Made by a program: the position numbers and the translations under genes
The notes under the pieces: generated by a model
What the model was told of the DNA's origin: nothing
Seen by the model: the letters and a program-made list of their open reading frames with translations, nothing else
The model's database searches: none
NCBI RefSeq assembly: GCF_008704205.1
Contig: NZ_VXLC01000031.1
Location: 37,981-101,980, forward strand
Direction: 5' to 3'
DNA length: 64,000 nucleotides
Source of the DNA: Nocardia colli
GTDB lineage: Bacteria > Actinomycetota > Actinomycetes > Mycobacteriales > Mycobacteriaceae
Shown: positions 15,474 to 24,868 of the stretch, piece by piece
How the letters are laid out: each line of letters opens with the position of its first letter
Numbering within the stretch: position 1 is the stretch's first letter

Positions 15474-15740
15474 ATGAACAATACCGGCGCCGTTTTGTAC
15501 AACGTGATGATGTACTTCCGTGCCTTCGGCTTGATCGGCATCGCCATCGCGGGCATGTGGGCGGTGTTCAGCGAGGTCGGCAAGGGCAAAGAGAACATGT
15601 CGATGCTCAAGACATTGAGCATTCTGGCCGGCACGCTGGTCGCGGCGATCGTTTTCATCGTGCTGCCGACGATGGTGAACTACATTCGCAGCGATTTCTC
15701 GACGATTGTTCCCGACCATCCGATCGGAGGCTACCGATGA
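15474..15740 (+). CDS. Small two-helix membrane protein of the T4SS operon (TcpD-like position)
   Basis: 88 residues with two hydrophobic segments (about 12-32 and 46-68) separated by a charged loop. Start ATG 15474 with AGAAGGG about 11 nt before it. The end overlaps the next start (ATGA). Small two-TM proteins in this place are TcpD in pCW3 and pilin-like VirB2 in other T4SSs. Sequence alone does not decide. The role is inferred from order: it stands between the TcpC-like and TcpE-like genes. Confidence 0.6.
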   Translation: MNNTGAVLYNVMMYFRAFGLIGIAIAGMWAVFSEVGKGKENMSMLKTLSILAGTLVAAIVFIVLPTMVNYIRSDFSTIVPDHPIGGYR

Positions 15741-16207
15741 TCCAAGAAATCAAGGTTTTCACGCCGATCAAACGAGTTCCGATCGTTGTCGGAAAATTGC
15801 AGAACGGGGACCGTATTCCGTTCGGTCCCTATACGTTGCCGCAGATCGCGGTAGCGGTGGTATTGATGCTCGGCACTGCGGTATGCGCGATGAACCTGCC
15901 GGGGAATCCCGCGTTCATCTTCGCGATCGGCGTCATTCTGACCGTCTTGACGGTGCTGGTCGTCGGTCGCGTGCCGTATACCGGTATCCGGATATCCTCG
16001 CGGGCGTTCTGGCTCGGCCGGCTGGTCTGCTATCGGAAACCGGTATCCGCGTCGGGTATTCCACTGGAGACGGATTCGATCCGGCATACCATTTTGATCG
16101 AACCGTCCGTGGTGCTACTGCTTTCCGCAGACGATGTCGCGGTATCGTCGGCCAACGGGGCCGGCCCGGTCGACGGGAACGGCCACCGCACCGAGTTCGC
16201 GGGGTAG
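15737..16207 (+). CDS. TcpE/PrgI-like membrane protein
   Basis: 156 residues. Two adjacent transmembrane segments (about 34-52 and 57-76) follow a soluble N-terminus containing YTLPQIAV, and a short soluble C-terminus comes after. This topology and its place just before a VirB4 ATPase match TcpE of Tn916/pCW3-type systems and PrgI/VirB3-like proteins, which tether the ATPase to the membrane. ATG overlaps the preceding stop. The following ATPase begins 6 nt after its stop. Confidence 0.6.
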   Translation: MIQEIKVFTPIKRVPIVVGKLQNGDRIPFGPYTLPQIAVAVVLMLGTAVCAMNLPGNPAFIFAIGVILTVLTVLVVGRVPYTGIRISSRAFWLGRLVCYRKPVSASGIPLETDSIRHTILIEPSVVLLLSADDVAVSSANGAGPVDGNGHRTEFAG

Positions 16208-16212
16208 CACCG

Positions 16213-18741
16213 ATGACGCTCGGACGAGACCTCCAGCCGACGGCGGCGATCCGGGGCAACCTCCAGTTCACCCGCGCGGGATTGGTCACTGCCACCTACT
16301 TCATCAATCCGCTCGGGTACGGCTTGCGGAAGGCCGGCGATAAGTTCGATGTCAAAGCGGCGCACCACGCGCTGATCAACAATCTGCCCAACGGTTCGTT
16401 GTTACTCGGCATCCAGGCCCATCTCAATACGCTGGACGTGCTGTCCAAGATGGTCGAGGGTGTCGACCTCGACGAGCACGAAGACTACGCGGACGAGGTG
16501 GTCGCGTCGTTCGAGCGGGTCCGGGCGATCATGCCGCAGACCCGTATCTATCTGTTGTCGATGCCGGTGGGCACCACCAATCTCGCCTTCTCCGCGGTGT
16601 CGCGGCTGTGGCGCGGCCGGAACACGACCGTCGACGCCATGGCGATCTCGCGGGCCGAGCTGGACACCTATGACACCCAGGCGAACAAGATTCTGTCCCG
16701 GATCGGTGGCGACTTCGATCCGGTTCCGGTGCCCGCGGCGCTGTTCCAGTGGCTGTGGGAGCACTTCCTTTCCCGCGGCGCGATCGGCCAGCCTGCGGCG
16801 CCGACGCGCCCGGGCGCGCTGGACGACGCGACAGCGGCGGTGTTCGGTTCGGCCGCGCTGGACGAGGGCGCCCAGACCGACTCCAAACGGCGACTTCGGC
16901 CGTCGTTCGTGCCGGTGGTCAAGATCGTCCAGCCGGAGCTCGAGCAGCGACCGTCGTACCAGACCATGCTCACCCCACGTTCGTTCCCGTACTCCGGGAT
17001 GGCCTTTCCCGGTGGCAGTGAATTCCTCAGCGGGTTGGAGGGCATGACCGGCATCACCGTCGACTGGGGTATGCGGGTATCGGCGCGCCCCGCCGAACAG
17101 GTACTGAAGAACAACGAGCTGAGCCTGCGCCGCCTGGGCGAGCAGATGGAACAGCGGGACAAGGAAGTGTCCTTCGCGCAGAACACGCTGATGTCGAAGG
17201 CACAGATGCTCGGCGAGTACAACAACCACTTCGAAGTCAACGATGGCGAATCCGAGGTGTCGTTCACGACGGTGATCGCGGTCGGCGGGCCGTCTCGCGA
17301 TATGACGTTGGAGGCCGTCAGCGAGATCAAGCGCCGGTACAAGCGATTCCAGGTCGAGCTGGTCGCGCCGGTCGGTGCGCAGGTCGATCTGTGGTCGATG
17401 CTGATTCCCGGCAGTCCGCGGCGGCGGGCATTCGACGACTTCGCGCACATCATCCCCTCGGACATGTGGGCCGGTTTCGTCCCGTTCATCACCAACCAGA
17501 TCGGTGACGACACCGGTCCGGTGATCGGGGTCAATCTGTTGTCCGGTCAGTTCGAGCCGATCCACTTCGGCATCATGGAAGCCGCGCTGCACGATATGTC
17601 CGCGTCGTTCGCGGTGACCGGCGAGCTGGGCTCGGGCAAGTCTTACTTCTTGAAATTGATGGCAGTGCTCGTGCATGACATGGGCGGCCAATTCCTGGCT
17701 ATCGACCGCAGCCAGGTCGGCGAGTGGGAACACTTCGCGTCCGCGATCGACGACGCGGTCATCATCGACCTGGCGGATCCGACGGTGTCGCTGGATCCGT
17801 TGCGGATGTTCGACCCCAAGGTCGCGGGGGAGCGGGCTCTGGACTCGGTCCTGCCGCTGCTCGACCTCTCGCCGACCGCGGGCGCCGGCGCGGTCGCCAG
17901 CAACCTGCTGACCCCGAAAGGCATTGCCGAGCATGGCATTCGAAGCCTGCTCGACCTGTTCACCGTGGTCCGGCGGTTGTCCGCCGAGTATCCGAGCACC
18001 GCGGAGTACGCGGATCTGGCGGCTCGGCTCGGCACGATCGTGGATCGGGTGCCGGTGCTGTTCGACATGACTTTGCCGCCGCTGCGACTCGACGCAGCCG
18101 CGACCGTGGTGCGCAGCCATAATGTCGCGCTGCCCTCCGCCGAGGAGCTCACCACACCGCACCTCTACAGCCGGTTGCCGCTGACCAAGCGGCTCGGCAC
18201 CGCGCTGTACGAGTTGATCGGCGTCGCGGCGCGGGAGGCGTTTCTGGTCGACAACGGCCGGTTCGGCCTGCTGGTCGGGGACGAGGCGCACCATTTCACC
18301 CGGACGCCGGTCGGCGCCGCGGTGACCTCCGATTTCAGCCGGGACGGCCGCAAGCACCTGGCCGCCATCGGACTGGCCTCGCATGATCCGGCGACCGACT
18401 TTCACGGTGCGGCGCACAATCTGATCCCGAACCGGTTCGTGTTCCGTCAACGTGACGAAACGTTGGCGCGTAACAGCCTGGAGTGGCTCGGCGTCGATCT
18501 GAAGGAATCGCCGTTCCTGCTGCCGATGCTGCGCGAAGACACCTCGCCGCCGATCGGCCCCGGACGGAAGGTACCGGAGGAACGGCGCGGCGAGATGTTC
18601 ATGCGCGACGCGCTCAGCCGCATCGGCCGCGGCAAGGTGCTCGGCCCGGCGCGTGCCGACCGAGGCGCGGTGATCACCAGCACCCCCGCCGTCGTCAGCA
18701 AGCTCCCCCGTTCGACGCTGGAGAAACAGGGCGTGCGATGA
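16213..18741 (+). CDS. VirB4/TcpF-family conjugation ATPase
   Basis: 842 residues, typical for VirB4-type ATPases. Walker A TGELGSGKSYFLK lies around residues 470-482 and Walker B GLLVGDEAHHF around 686-696, the DEAxH form of this family. The N-terminal half carries the VirB4 domain needed for assembly. It should power assembly and substrate transport of the type IV machine at the inner face of the membrane. ATG 16213 is 6 nt after the previous stop; its end overlaps the next gene by ATGA. Motifs are intact, so the apparatus looks functional. Confidence 0.85.
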   Translation: MTLGRDLQPTAAIRGNLQFTRAGLVTATYFINPLGYGLRKAGDKFDVKAAHHALINNLPNGSLLLGIQAHLNTLDVLSKMVEGVDLDEHEDYADEVVASFERVRAIMPQTRIYLLSMPVGTTNLAFSAVSRLWRGRNTTVDAMAISRAELDTYDTQANKILSRIGGDFDPVPVPAALFQWLWEHFLSRGAIGQPAAPTRPGALDDATAAVFGSAALDEGAQTDSKRRLRPSFVPVVKIVQPELEQRPSYQTMLTPRSFPYSGMAFPGGSEFLSGLEGMTGITVDWGMRVSARPAEQVLKNNELSLRRLGEQMEQRDKEVSFAQNTLMSKAQMLGEYNNHFEVNDGESEVSFTTVIAVGGPSRDMTLEAVSEIKRRYKRFQVELVAPVGAQVDLWSMLIPGSPRRRAFDDFAHIIPSDMWAGFVPFITNQIGDDTGPVIGVNLLSGQFEPIHFGIMEAALHDMSASFAVTGELGSGKSYFLKLMAVLVHDMGGQFLAIDRSQVGEWEHFASAIDDAVIIDLADPTVSLDPLRMFDPKVAGERALDSVLPLLDLSPTAGAGAVASNLLTPKGIAEHGIRSLLDLFTVVRRLSAEYPSTAEYADLAARLGTIVDRVPVLFDMTLPPLRLDAAATVVRSHNVALPSAEELTTPHLYSRLPLTKRLGTALYELIGVAAREAFLVDNGRFGLLVGDEAHHFTRTPVGAAVTSDFSRDGRKHLAAIGLASHDPATDFHGAAHNLIPNRFVFRQRDETLARNSLEWLGVDLKESPFLLPMLREDTSPPIGPGRKVPEERRGEMFMRDALSRIGRGKVLGPARADRGAVITSTPAVVSKLPRSTLEKQGVR

Positions 18742-21188
18742 CGATTCCGGCACGCGAGAGACCTTTGGACGCAAGGCAACTCGAATTGTGGGACCCGGCG
18801 CGCTGGCGACCGGGTGTGTTGTTCCTCAGGTGCCGCACCTGGGCGATGGCGACCCGACGCCGGCGCTGGACGGTGCGGCTTGTCGCGGCGGTCTTCGTGT
18901 TGATCGTGTTCCCCTGTGTCCTCGGCGCGGTCGCCACCGCGCAGACCGGAGCATCGATCCCGTCGAACGCCGGCGGCAACAGTGCACTGAATTGGATGGA
19001 TGTCCGGGACACCTCCGGCGTGCCGGTATCGCGCTACTTCTTCACCAGCGACTCGGGCAGCCTGCTCGACCCCGCGGGCATCGTGCTCTCCACGCTGATC
19101 AATCTCGAATTCGCGGGGTGGTTGGTGATTGTCACCTCATCGATCTGGCTGATCGGCTACGTGATGAGCTATCAGTGGCTGGACATGTTCAGTAAGCCGT
19201 TGCGCGGGGCGGCGGAGGGCTTCAGCAGTCAGCTCGCGACGCCGTTGATGTTGGCGACCGGCGTGACGATCGGCGCGTTCTTCGTCGGCTGGTTCGTAGT
19301 GCGTGGATATTACGCCAAGGCGACGTCGCAGATCGTGACGATGTTCGCCGTGGCAGTGTTCGGGCCGGTGTTCCTGGCGGAGCCGCTGGCGAACGCGCTG
19401 TCGTCGGGTGGGGTGGTGGCGCAGGGACGTGACATGGGTTTGTCGGTGGCCGCCGGGTTGAACGGCGACAACAATCCGAATCCGCACGAACTGGTGGCCA
19501 CCATGCAGACCCAGATGGCGGACCAGTGGGTGCGTAAACCCTTGCAGGTGTGGAACTTCGGGCACGTCATCGACGCGCGGCCGGCCTGCGGTTCGGCGTG
19601 GACCGCTGGGATCGCCGCGGGCAACGACAAAATGGTGCACAACGGTATAGTCGCGTGTCAGGACCCCCAGGCCGTCGCAGCGATGCGACACGCCACGGTC
19701 GGACAGCTCGGTTCGGGCTTCGCGCTGTTGTTCGGCGGCGGAATTCTGCTGCTGTTCGCCGTGTACCTGTGCCTCAAGCTGATGAAGGCCGTGCTGGATG
19801 CGGTGTATCACTCCTTCTTGGCGATTCTCGGATTCGTCGCTGGCGGGTACATCTACGGGCCGACCCAGACCTTCTTGATACGCAGTGTGGTCGACGTCTT
19901 CATGGCGGGCGCGAAGGTGGGGGGCTATACCATCGCCACGGGCGGCTACCTGATATTGATCGGCAATGTATTCACTCAGGCGGGCGACGACGGCGTCATG
20001 AAGGTGCTGCTGATCGGTGCGTTCGTCGAGCTGGTCGCGATCTTCCAGTTACGCGAACTCGGAAAGCGCTTCAAAGGTGCCTCGGAATGGATAGCGAACC
20101 GGATTTCGCAGCAGGCGCAGGGACCGAATACCCGCAGCGGCGGGGGTGGAGGTGGCGGCGGAGGTGGCGGAAGTGGCGGCGGTGGGCGCGCGCTCGGCAT
20201 GGGATCGAGTGGGGGCGGCCATAGTTCGGGTCTCGGGCTGTTGACCCTGCTCGCCGCGAGTCAGGCGGTCGGCGGTTCGACGCCGGTCGAGCGCCTCCTC
20301 GGTATCCGCGACCCGCTCAAGTACAAGTCGCGGCTCGGGCAGGCGGGGTGGGATGCCCAGATGACCGCGTGGTCGAAGATCGGCCCACAATACGAGGTCT
20401 CCTACTGGGTCCATGAACAGATAGTCGATTCGGCGCGCCGCGCGTTCGCCGATCCGACCAAGTTCCAGGTGGGCAATTCCATTGTCGGCAACCGCCGCCG
20501 AATGTCGATCATCGGCGGCGGCGGCCTCGATACGGCCAGAGGCGCGATAGGGGTACTGGACGGCATGCGGAAGGACGGCAATATCCCGATCGAAAAGCTA
20601 TGGGCAGGACTGCATATGAACGGCTTCTCGCCCGAGGTCAACCAGCGCGCTTACGCCGCGTACAGCCAGGTGATGGGTAGAGCCGAGGATGAGCAGCTCC
20701 GGTTCGGTCCGGTGTCGAACGCGGTCAGTGCGATGGACTACTTCATCAAGGGTCCTGGTCGCGATCCGTATCGTCTGGCGATGGTCGAGAGCACGGTGGC
20801 CGACTGGGCAAGCAATGTCCAAGCGTGGCCGATCAGTACGGCACATCAACGGCTCGCACGGACGTACATGGCCAACCCGACAGACGCGATGCTGGAGAAT
20901 CTGCGCAATATTGCCGGAGGCCGTGGTACCGGGGTAGTCGGCGGCGTCACGCTGGATCGAGAGCAAGCACAACGGGTGATGAGTTGGATCGGCAACGAGC
21001 GCGCGCAGGACGCGGTCGAGGCGATGGCGAATCTGTTGAGCATGCCGGAAGGAACGCTCGACTCGGTGGCCGCCGACCGGCATATCACCCGGCTCCAGCG
21101 AGCCATCTCCGAGGGCGCGTCGGACGACCTGTCCATGACCGGTGTGCGTAGAACCGGATACAACTCGGCGCCTGCGCCACCACCCTGA
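18738..21188 (+). CDS. Polytopic VirB6/TcpH-like channel protein
   Basis: 816 residues. After a basic N-terminus there is a signal-anchor-like segment (about 45-70), then at least six more hydrophobic segments up to residue 450, and a soluble, partly helical C-terminal half. The order (after the VirB4 gene) and design match TcpH of pCW3 and Orf15 of Tn916, proposed inner-membrane channel components. Between membrane part and tail is a glycine-only linker (near 20145-20190 in DNA) with a run of about 11 Gly, which could vary in length. The overlap with the ATPase gene indicates coupling. Confidence 0.7.
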   Translation: MTIPARERPLDARQLELWDPARWRPGVLFLRCRTWAMATRRRRWTVRLVAAVFVLIVFPCVLGAVATAQTGASIPSNAGGNSALNWMDVRDTSGVPVSRYFFTSDSGSLLDPAGIVLSTLINLEFAGWLVIVTSSIWLIGYVMSYQWLDMFSKPLRGAAEGFSSQLATPLMLATGVTIGAFFVGWFVVRGYYAKATSQIVTMFAVAVFGPVFLAEPLANALSSGGVVAQGRDMGLSVAAGLNGDNNPNPHELVATMQTQMADQWVRKPLQVWNFGHVIDARPACGSAWTAGIAAGNDKMVHNGIVACQDPQAVAAMRHATVGQLGSGFALLFGGGILLLFAVYLCLKLMKAVLDAVYHSFLAILGFVAGGYIYGPTQTFLIRSVVDVFMAGAKVGGYTIATGGYLILIGNVFTQAGDDGVMKVLLIGAFVELVAIFQLRELGKRFKGASEWIANRISQQAQGPNTRSGGGGGGGGGGGSGGGGRALGMGSSGGGHSSGLGLLTLLAASQAVGGSTPVERLLGIRDPLKYKSRLGQAGWDAQMTAWSKIGPQYEVSYWVHEQIVDSARRAFADPTKFQVGNSIVGNRRRMSIIGGGGLDTARGAIGVLDGMRKDGNIPIEKLWAGLHMNGFSPEVNQRAYAAYSQVMGRAEDEQLRFGPVSNAVSAMDYFIKGPGRDPYRLAMVESTVADWASNVQAWPISTAHQRLARTYMANPTDAMLENLRNIAGGRGTGVVGGVTLDREQAQRVMSWIGNERAQDAVEAMANLLSMPEGTLDSVAADRHITRLQRAISEGASDDLSMTGVRRTGYNSAPAPPP

Positions 21189-21260
21189 TGATTCCGGCAC
21201 CGCTGTGCCGCGCACTGAACGGGCAGCCCGGTATCGGGGTTTGCCAGCTAGAGAGGCCAC

Positions 21261-22151
21261 GTGAAGAAACGACTGCTGATCGTCATGATCATGGGCGGGA
21301 TAGGGCTCACGTTCGCGATCGTCGCGGTGATTGCCGGTGGCATCGGATCGAATGTGGTCACGGGCCTGAACGATCAATGTGATAGCGCGATCGGTCCGTC
21401 CGGCGCCGGTATGACGTCGCCGCGTCCGGTCGGCACGCCGGTGCAGACCGGCGGCGCACGGGAGCGGTCCGGCGGCGGCACTGCTGAGCCGACGGCTAAT
21501 CCGTATGCGGGACTGACCTTCGCGCCCGACGACACGACTGTGCCCGACTGGTATCGCAAGTGTGCGGAGGCGATGAAAATCGCGCCCTATCAACAAGGTT
21601 CGCTGTACGACACAAACAGCGGTCCGGCGGTCGACTGCGCGCGGGTGCTGGCCCTGGCACAGCTGAATTCCGCGGCGCCGGCGGGTGCGACCGAGGCGAG
21701 CGTTCAGGCGGCCGGGGCCGTGGTTTCCCGCTTCGTGGTCTACCAGGCATCGGCCGCCGCGTTGACGGGACGCTGTGCGGTCGAGGCGCGCGCCGACAGC
21801 ACCGAGGTAAGCGTCCCGGCACCGAACGCCTGGGCTGTTCCGGATACCGCGGTGACACGCAACGGTTGCGGGACCGCGGCGGGGTCCGTCGCGAGCCGGA
21901 GCCCGGCGCCGACCGTGTTGCCCGCGACGATCGCGGATCAGGGCAAATGTGGCCTGCGGGTGGATCTTTCGGCGGTTTCGGCCGGGGACCTGGTCTTCGG
22001 CGGATTCCGCGACAACGCACCGACCGAGGTCGGTATCGCGGTCGACGCGACGGACATGGTGACCAGCGATCGAACGGGACGTTTTGTGCTGCGGCCGATC
22101 GCGGACGCCGGTGACGTTCGGGTGAAACGGATGCTCAGGAGTGTGCTGTGA
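21261..22151 (+). CDS. Membrane-anchored T4SS accessory protein with degenerate P60-like tail
   Basis: 296 residues from GTG 21261 with GAGAGG 8 nt upstream. One N-terminal transmembrane segment (residues 5-30) is followed by a Pro/Gly-rich linker and an extracytoplasmic domain with six cysteines that may form disulfides. The last 70 residues (VSAGDLVFGGF...TEVGIAVD) recall the second half of NlpC/P60 domains, RPGDLVF...HVGIYVG. The catalytic Cys and His are not evident. It stands directly before a normal NlpC/P60 gene (TGATG overlap) and might hold or regulate it. I know no named family for it. Confidence 0.55.
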   Translation: MKKRLLIVMIMGGIGLTFAIVAVIAGGIGSNVVTGLNDQCDSAIGPSGAGMTSPRPVGTPVQTGGARERSGGGTAEPTANPYAGLTFAPDDTTVPDWYRKCAEAMKIAPYQQGSLYDTNSGPAVDCARVLALAQLNSAAPAGATEASVQAAGAVVSRFVVYQASAAALTGRCAVEARADSTEVSVPAPNAWAVPDTAVTRNGCGTAAGSVASRSPAPTVLPATIADQGKCGLRVDLSAVSAGDLVFGGFRDNAPTEVGIAVDATDMVTSDRTGRFVLRPIADAGDVRVKRMLRSVL

Positions 22152-23494
22152 TGAGCGAGGAGCCGCCGGTGACGCCGTGGTCTGCCCGCGGCGAAGGGGA
22201 AGACGACATCGCGAGCGTGCGGGTGGGTGGACCCGAAACGGGGGCGCTGGCGGCCGGGGTAGCCGTCGGTCCCACTGGACTGTCGGCGGGGTTGCGGGTG
22301 CAGGCGCCGGTTCAGCCCGGACATCCCGCTCCTCAGGTGCCCCCTCCGGCGGCGGCACCCCGGGGCGATGCGCCGCGCGTGGATTGCCCACCGGCCCCGA
22401 CACTGCCACTCGCACCGAACAATTCGGCTCCGCCGTCGCTGTTGCCACCGATCGATCCGGAAACCATCGCGGCCTTCGCCCCGGCGGCGACAGCGGTCGC
22501 GAGCGCGCTGCCGTTCATCGCGATGGCACTCACCGGTCTCACCGGAAACGGCGCCGGTCTCGGCGGTCTGGGGAACGGCCTCGGTTCCGGCTACAGTCCG
22601 GGTTTCGGTTCGGCGCTGGGCGGTCGAAACGGCAATACCCTTACCCCTCAGCAACTTCACGCACTGGGCGTGCTGGAGAAGCTGGCCCAGGTCTATGGCG
22701 ACGACACGACCACCGATCCTGATATCGCCGCGCTCCGGCACCGCCTCCACCTACCGACCGCCGGTGGATCCACCAACGCCGCCATCAGAGCCCGGCGACT
22801 GTTCCAAGCCAACGCCGCCAACGCCTTCAACGATCTCGACAACCAACTCGCCGCCTATCTGCAACACCTCGCAGGCACCTCGGCGGTCGATCGCAACGCG
22901 GTGACCACGCTCGTCCGGGAAACCAACGCCGCTCTCATCGCACTCGGGCCGCGCGCCTACACCACCGCGGGCCAGCAGCAAGTCCACGCGATCCTCACCG
23001 CCGCACTGCACAAAGCGCAGACGGTCATCACCGCGACCACCGCCGATGCCACGGAGACCGCCGCCGCCATCAACCAGCTCACCAACCAGTATCTGCACAA
23101 CATCACCGGACATACGCTCGCCGGCCGGGGCGCGACGCCGGCCGCGCGGCAGGCGATCGCCACCGCGCTGGCGCAAATAGGCAAGCCGTATGTCTACGGC
23201 GCCGAAGGGCCGGGCGAATTCGACTGTTCCGGGCTCATGCAGTACTGCGTGGCCGCGGCCGGCGGCACGATCCCCCGGGTGGCGGCGGACCAGTACCGTA
23301 CGCTGCCGAAGGTCAATCCCACGCAGATCCGGCCGGGTGATCTGGTCTTCCCGACCGACAGCTTCGATGGCGACGGCGCGTCGCACGTGATGATGTATGT
23401 CGGCAACGGGAAATGCATCGAGGCTCCGCAGTCGGGCTCGGTCGTGCATCAGCGAAGTCTGCCCAGCAGTTTTCGCGCGACTCGATGGGCGTAG
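22151..23494 (+). CDS. NlpC/P60 peptidoglycan hydrolase of the T4SS operon (TcpG-like)
   Basis: 447 residues (ATG 22151 overlapping the previous stop; an upstream in-frame GTG adds one residue). A Pro-rich N-terminal part with hydrophobic stretches is followed by a helical region (about 200-330) with Ala/Asn/Thr-rich repeats, and then a C-terminal NlpC/P60 domain: GKPYVYGAEGPGEFDCSGLMQY with Cys359, RPGDLVFPTDSF and SHVMMYVGNG with His412. The gene should open the peptidoglycan for the transfer machine, as TcpG and Orf14 do. The helical-plus-P60 design resembles the second P60 gene of the window at 41457. Last gene of the type IV operon. Confidence 0.85.
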   Translation: MSEEPPVTPWSARGEGEDDIASVRVGGPETGALAAGVAVGPTGLSAGLRVQAPVQPGHPAPQVPPPAAAPRGDAPRVDCPPAPTLPLAPNNSAPPSLLPPIDPETIAAFAPAATAVASALPFIAMALTGLTGNGAGLGGLGNGLGSGYSPGFGSALGGRNGNTLTPQQLHALGVLEKLAQVYGDDTTTDPDIAALRHRLHLPTAGGSTNAAIRARRLFQANAANAFNDLDNQLAAYLQHLAGTSAVDRNAVTTLVRETNAALIALGPRAYTTAGQQQVHAILTAALHKAQTVITATTADATETAAAINQLTNQYLHNITGHTLAGRGATPAARQAIATALAQIGKPYVYGAEGPGEFDCSGLMQYCVAAAGGTIPRVAADQYRTLPKVNPTQIRPGDLVFPTDSFDGDGASHVMMYVGNGKCIEAPQSGSVVHQRSLPSSFRATRWA

Positions 23495-23518
23495 CCGAAC
23501 CACTTCGCACGCGGGGGT

Positions 23519-23545
23519 TCGCCAGCTGTGGGAAGTCCGCATTGC
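23519..23545 (+). promoter_or_regulatory. Dyad operator before the kinase/HAD-aminotransferase unit
   Basis: TCGCCA-GCTG-TGGGAA followed after 5 bp by CATTGC, a poor -10. The left half is identical to that before the AvrD gene. It lies 25 bp after the P60 stop and about 105 bp before the kinase start. Confidence 0.5.
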
Positions 23546-23650
23546 TCGTGCTCATTACACTTGCTACATGCTGTCGACCACATCTTATTTCTATTGATGC
23601 TCATGATCAGCCGACTCGAGCGGACAGTCAACCCGGCGGGGAATTATTAA

Positions 23651-24868
23651 GTGGCCGGTGACGCGGGCGGAACCTATATGCTGCGCATGCTCAGGGCATT
23701 GCAGCACCTCGATCGAGACGAAGCCGAACGACGTGCCCAGGAATGGATGAACGAGACATTCGGAATAGCCGCCGATGCCGTCTGTCTCCGTCCGCATAGG
23801 TCCGCGTTGGACTCGCTGAGCGGGGTTGTCACCGTCCATGGCGAGGATTTCTACTTCAGTTCGCAGATCGAGTCGGGTAATCCGATCAAAGAGCATTACA
23901 ACTCCCGAGTATTGCAGATCGCCGGCTACAACACGCTCTTGCCGATGAATGTCTTCCGTCGGCCGGAGCAGCAGATCGCCCTGTACCCGATCGTCGATCA
24001 TCCGATGATGTTCGATCTGGCGCGCTGGTCGGAGCGAGGCGAGCCCACGACCTTCGATCGAGATCGGTTACTGACGATCGAAGCACGGGAATCCGCCCGG
24101 ATGCTGGATGTATATCTGGGCTCGGCCGCCTGGAGCAGTGATACCGAGCACGCGTGCGCGCCGATTCATCAACTGTTCTGGCATCGGCTCACCGGTCGTC
24201 GCTTCTCCAATTTCTACGGTGTCCGGACGGTTCGCACCCCCGGCGGCCGGGAGGTCGATATCGGACATGTATTCGACGCCAAATGGATCATCAACGGCGT
24301 TACGCAGAAACGTAAATTGCGGGACCTGGTCACCGAGGCGGTCAATGTATTGAATCCGGCACGGGATGCGCTGACCGTTATCGGTCACGGTGATGCGCAT
24401 CTCGGCAACTTACTGCTGGACACGGACGAGCATTACCTCTATATTGATGCCGCGTTCGCCGGCCGACATTCGGTGCTGCTCGACGTGGCGCGACCGCTGT
24501 TCTTCGACGTATTCGCGCAGTGGATTTACTTTCCGAACGAGCGGATACGGGCGCTTTCGGTCGATGTCGATTGCGCGGGCACCACGATCGCAGTGAACTA
24601 CGGCAATGCGTTCTCCGCGCTGCGCCGGGCGTACTGGGAAACGAAGCGAAAGGTGCTGATCGACCCGGTGGTCGAATGGCTGCGTGACGAAGGCTTGTCG
24701 GCACAGGACGCACGACCGCTGGAGCTCGCGCTGATGTGCTGCCCGCTGCTTGCCCGGAATTTGACCGATCGAATCGTATTCCCGCCCAAGTTGACCTGGC
24801 TCGGCCTGGCGCTCGCGGTGCAGCTGGGTAACGGCGACGACGAGCAAGAATTCGCCTTCGCCGAGTGA
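23651..24868 (+). CDS. APH-fold (aminoglycoside phosphotransferase-like) kinase
   Basis: 405 residues. The catalytic loop VIGHGDAHLGNLLLD (His246 onwards, HGDxHxxN) and the metal site LYIDAAFAG show the choline/aminoglycoside kinase fold. The N-lobe is less clear. Such kinases phosphorylate small hydroxyl or amine compounds, sometimes sugars or antibiotics; the substrate is unknown. GTG 23651 has GGCGGGG 9 nt upstream; ATG 23681 is possible. The end overlaps the following fusion gene by TGATG, so the two act in one pathway. The unit sits between the type IV operon and the ESX locus under its own dyad. Confidence 0.7.
   Translation: MAGDAGGTYMLRMLRALQHLDRDEAERRAQEWMNETFGIAADAVCLRPHRSALDSLSGVVTVHGEDFYFSSQIESGNPIKEHYNSRVLQIAGYNTLLPMNVFRRPEQQIALYPIVDHPMMFDLARWSERGEPTTFDRDRLLTIEARESARMLDVYLGSAAWSSDTEHACAPIHQLFWHRLTGRRFSNFYGVRTVRTPGGREVDIGHVFDAKWIINGVTQKRKLRDLVTEAVNVLNPARDALTVIGHGDAHLGNLLLDTDEHYLYIDAAFAGRHSVLLDVARPLFFDVFAQWIYFPNERIRALSVDVDCAGTTIAVNYGNAFSALRRAYWETKRKVLIDPVVEWLRDEGLSAQDARPLELALMCCPLLARNLTDRIVFPPKLTWLGLALAVQLGNGDDEQEFAFAE

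Noticed and set aside
16402..18774. 790-codon open frame on the minus strand
   Set aside because: Lies fully antisense to the VirB4-like gene. Its composition (Arg, Gly, His, Asp-rich) is what high-GC codon bias gives on the opposite strand; no motif or ribosome site.
20145..20190. Glycine-codon run as a mobile or CRISPR-like repeat
   Set aside because: It is a simple in-frame Gly linker within the TcpH-like protein; variable length is possible but nothing more is supported.
20598..22448. 616-codon minus-strand open frame
   Set aside because: Antisense to three coupled T4SS genes with clear motifs; low-complexity Arg/Pro/Gly product.
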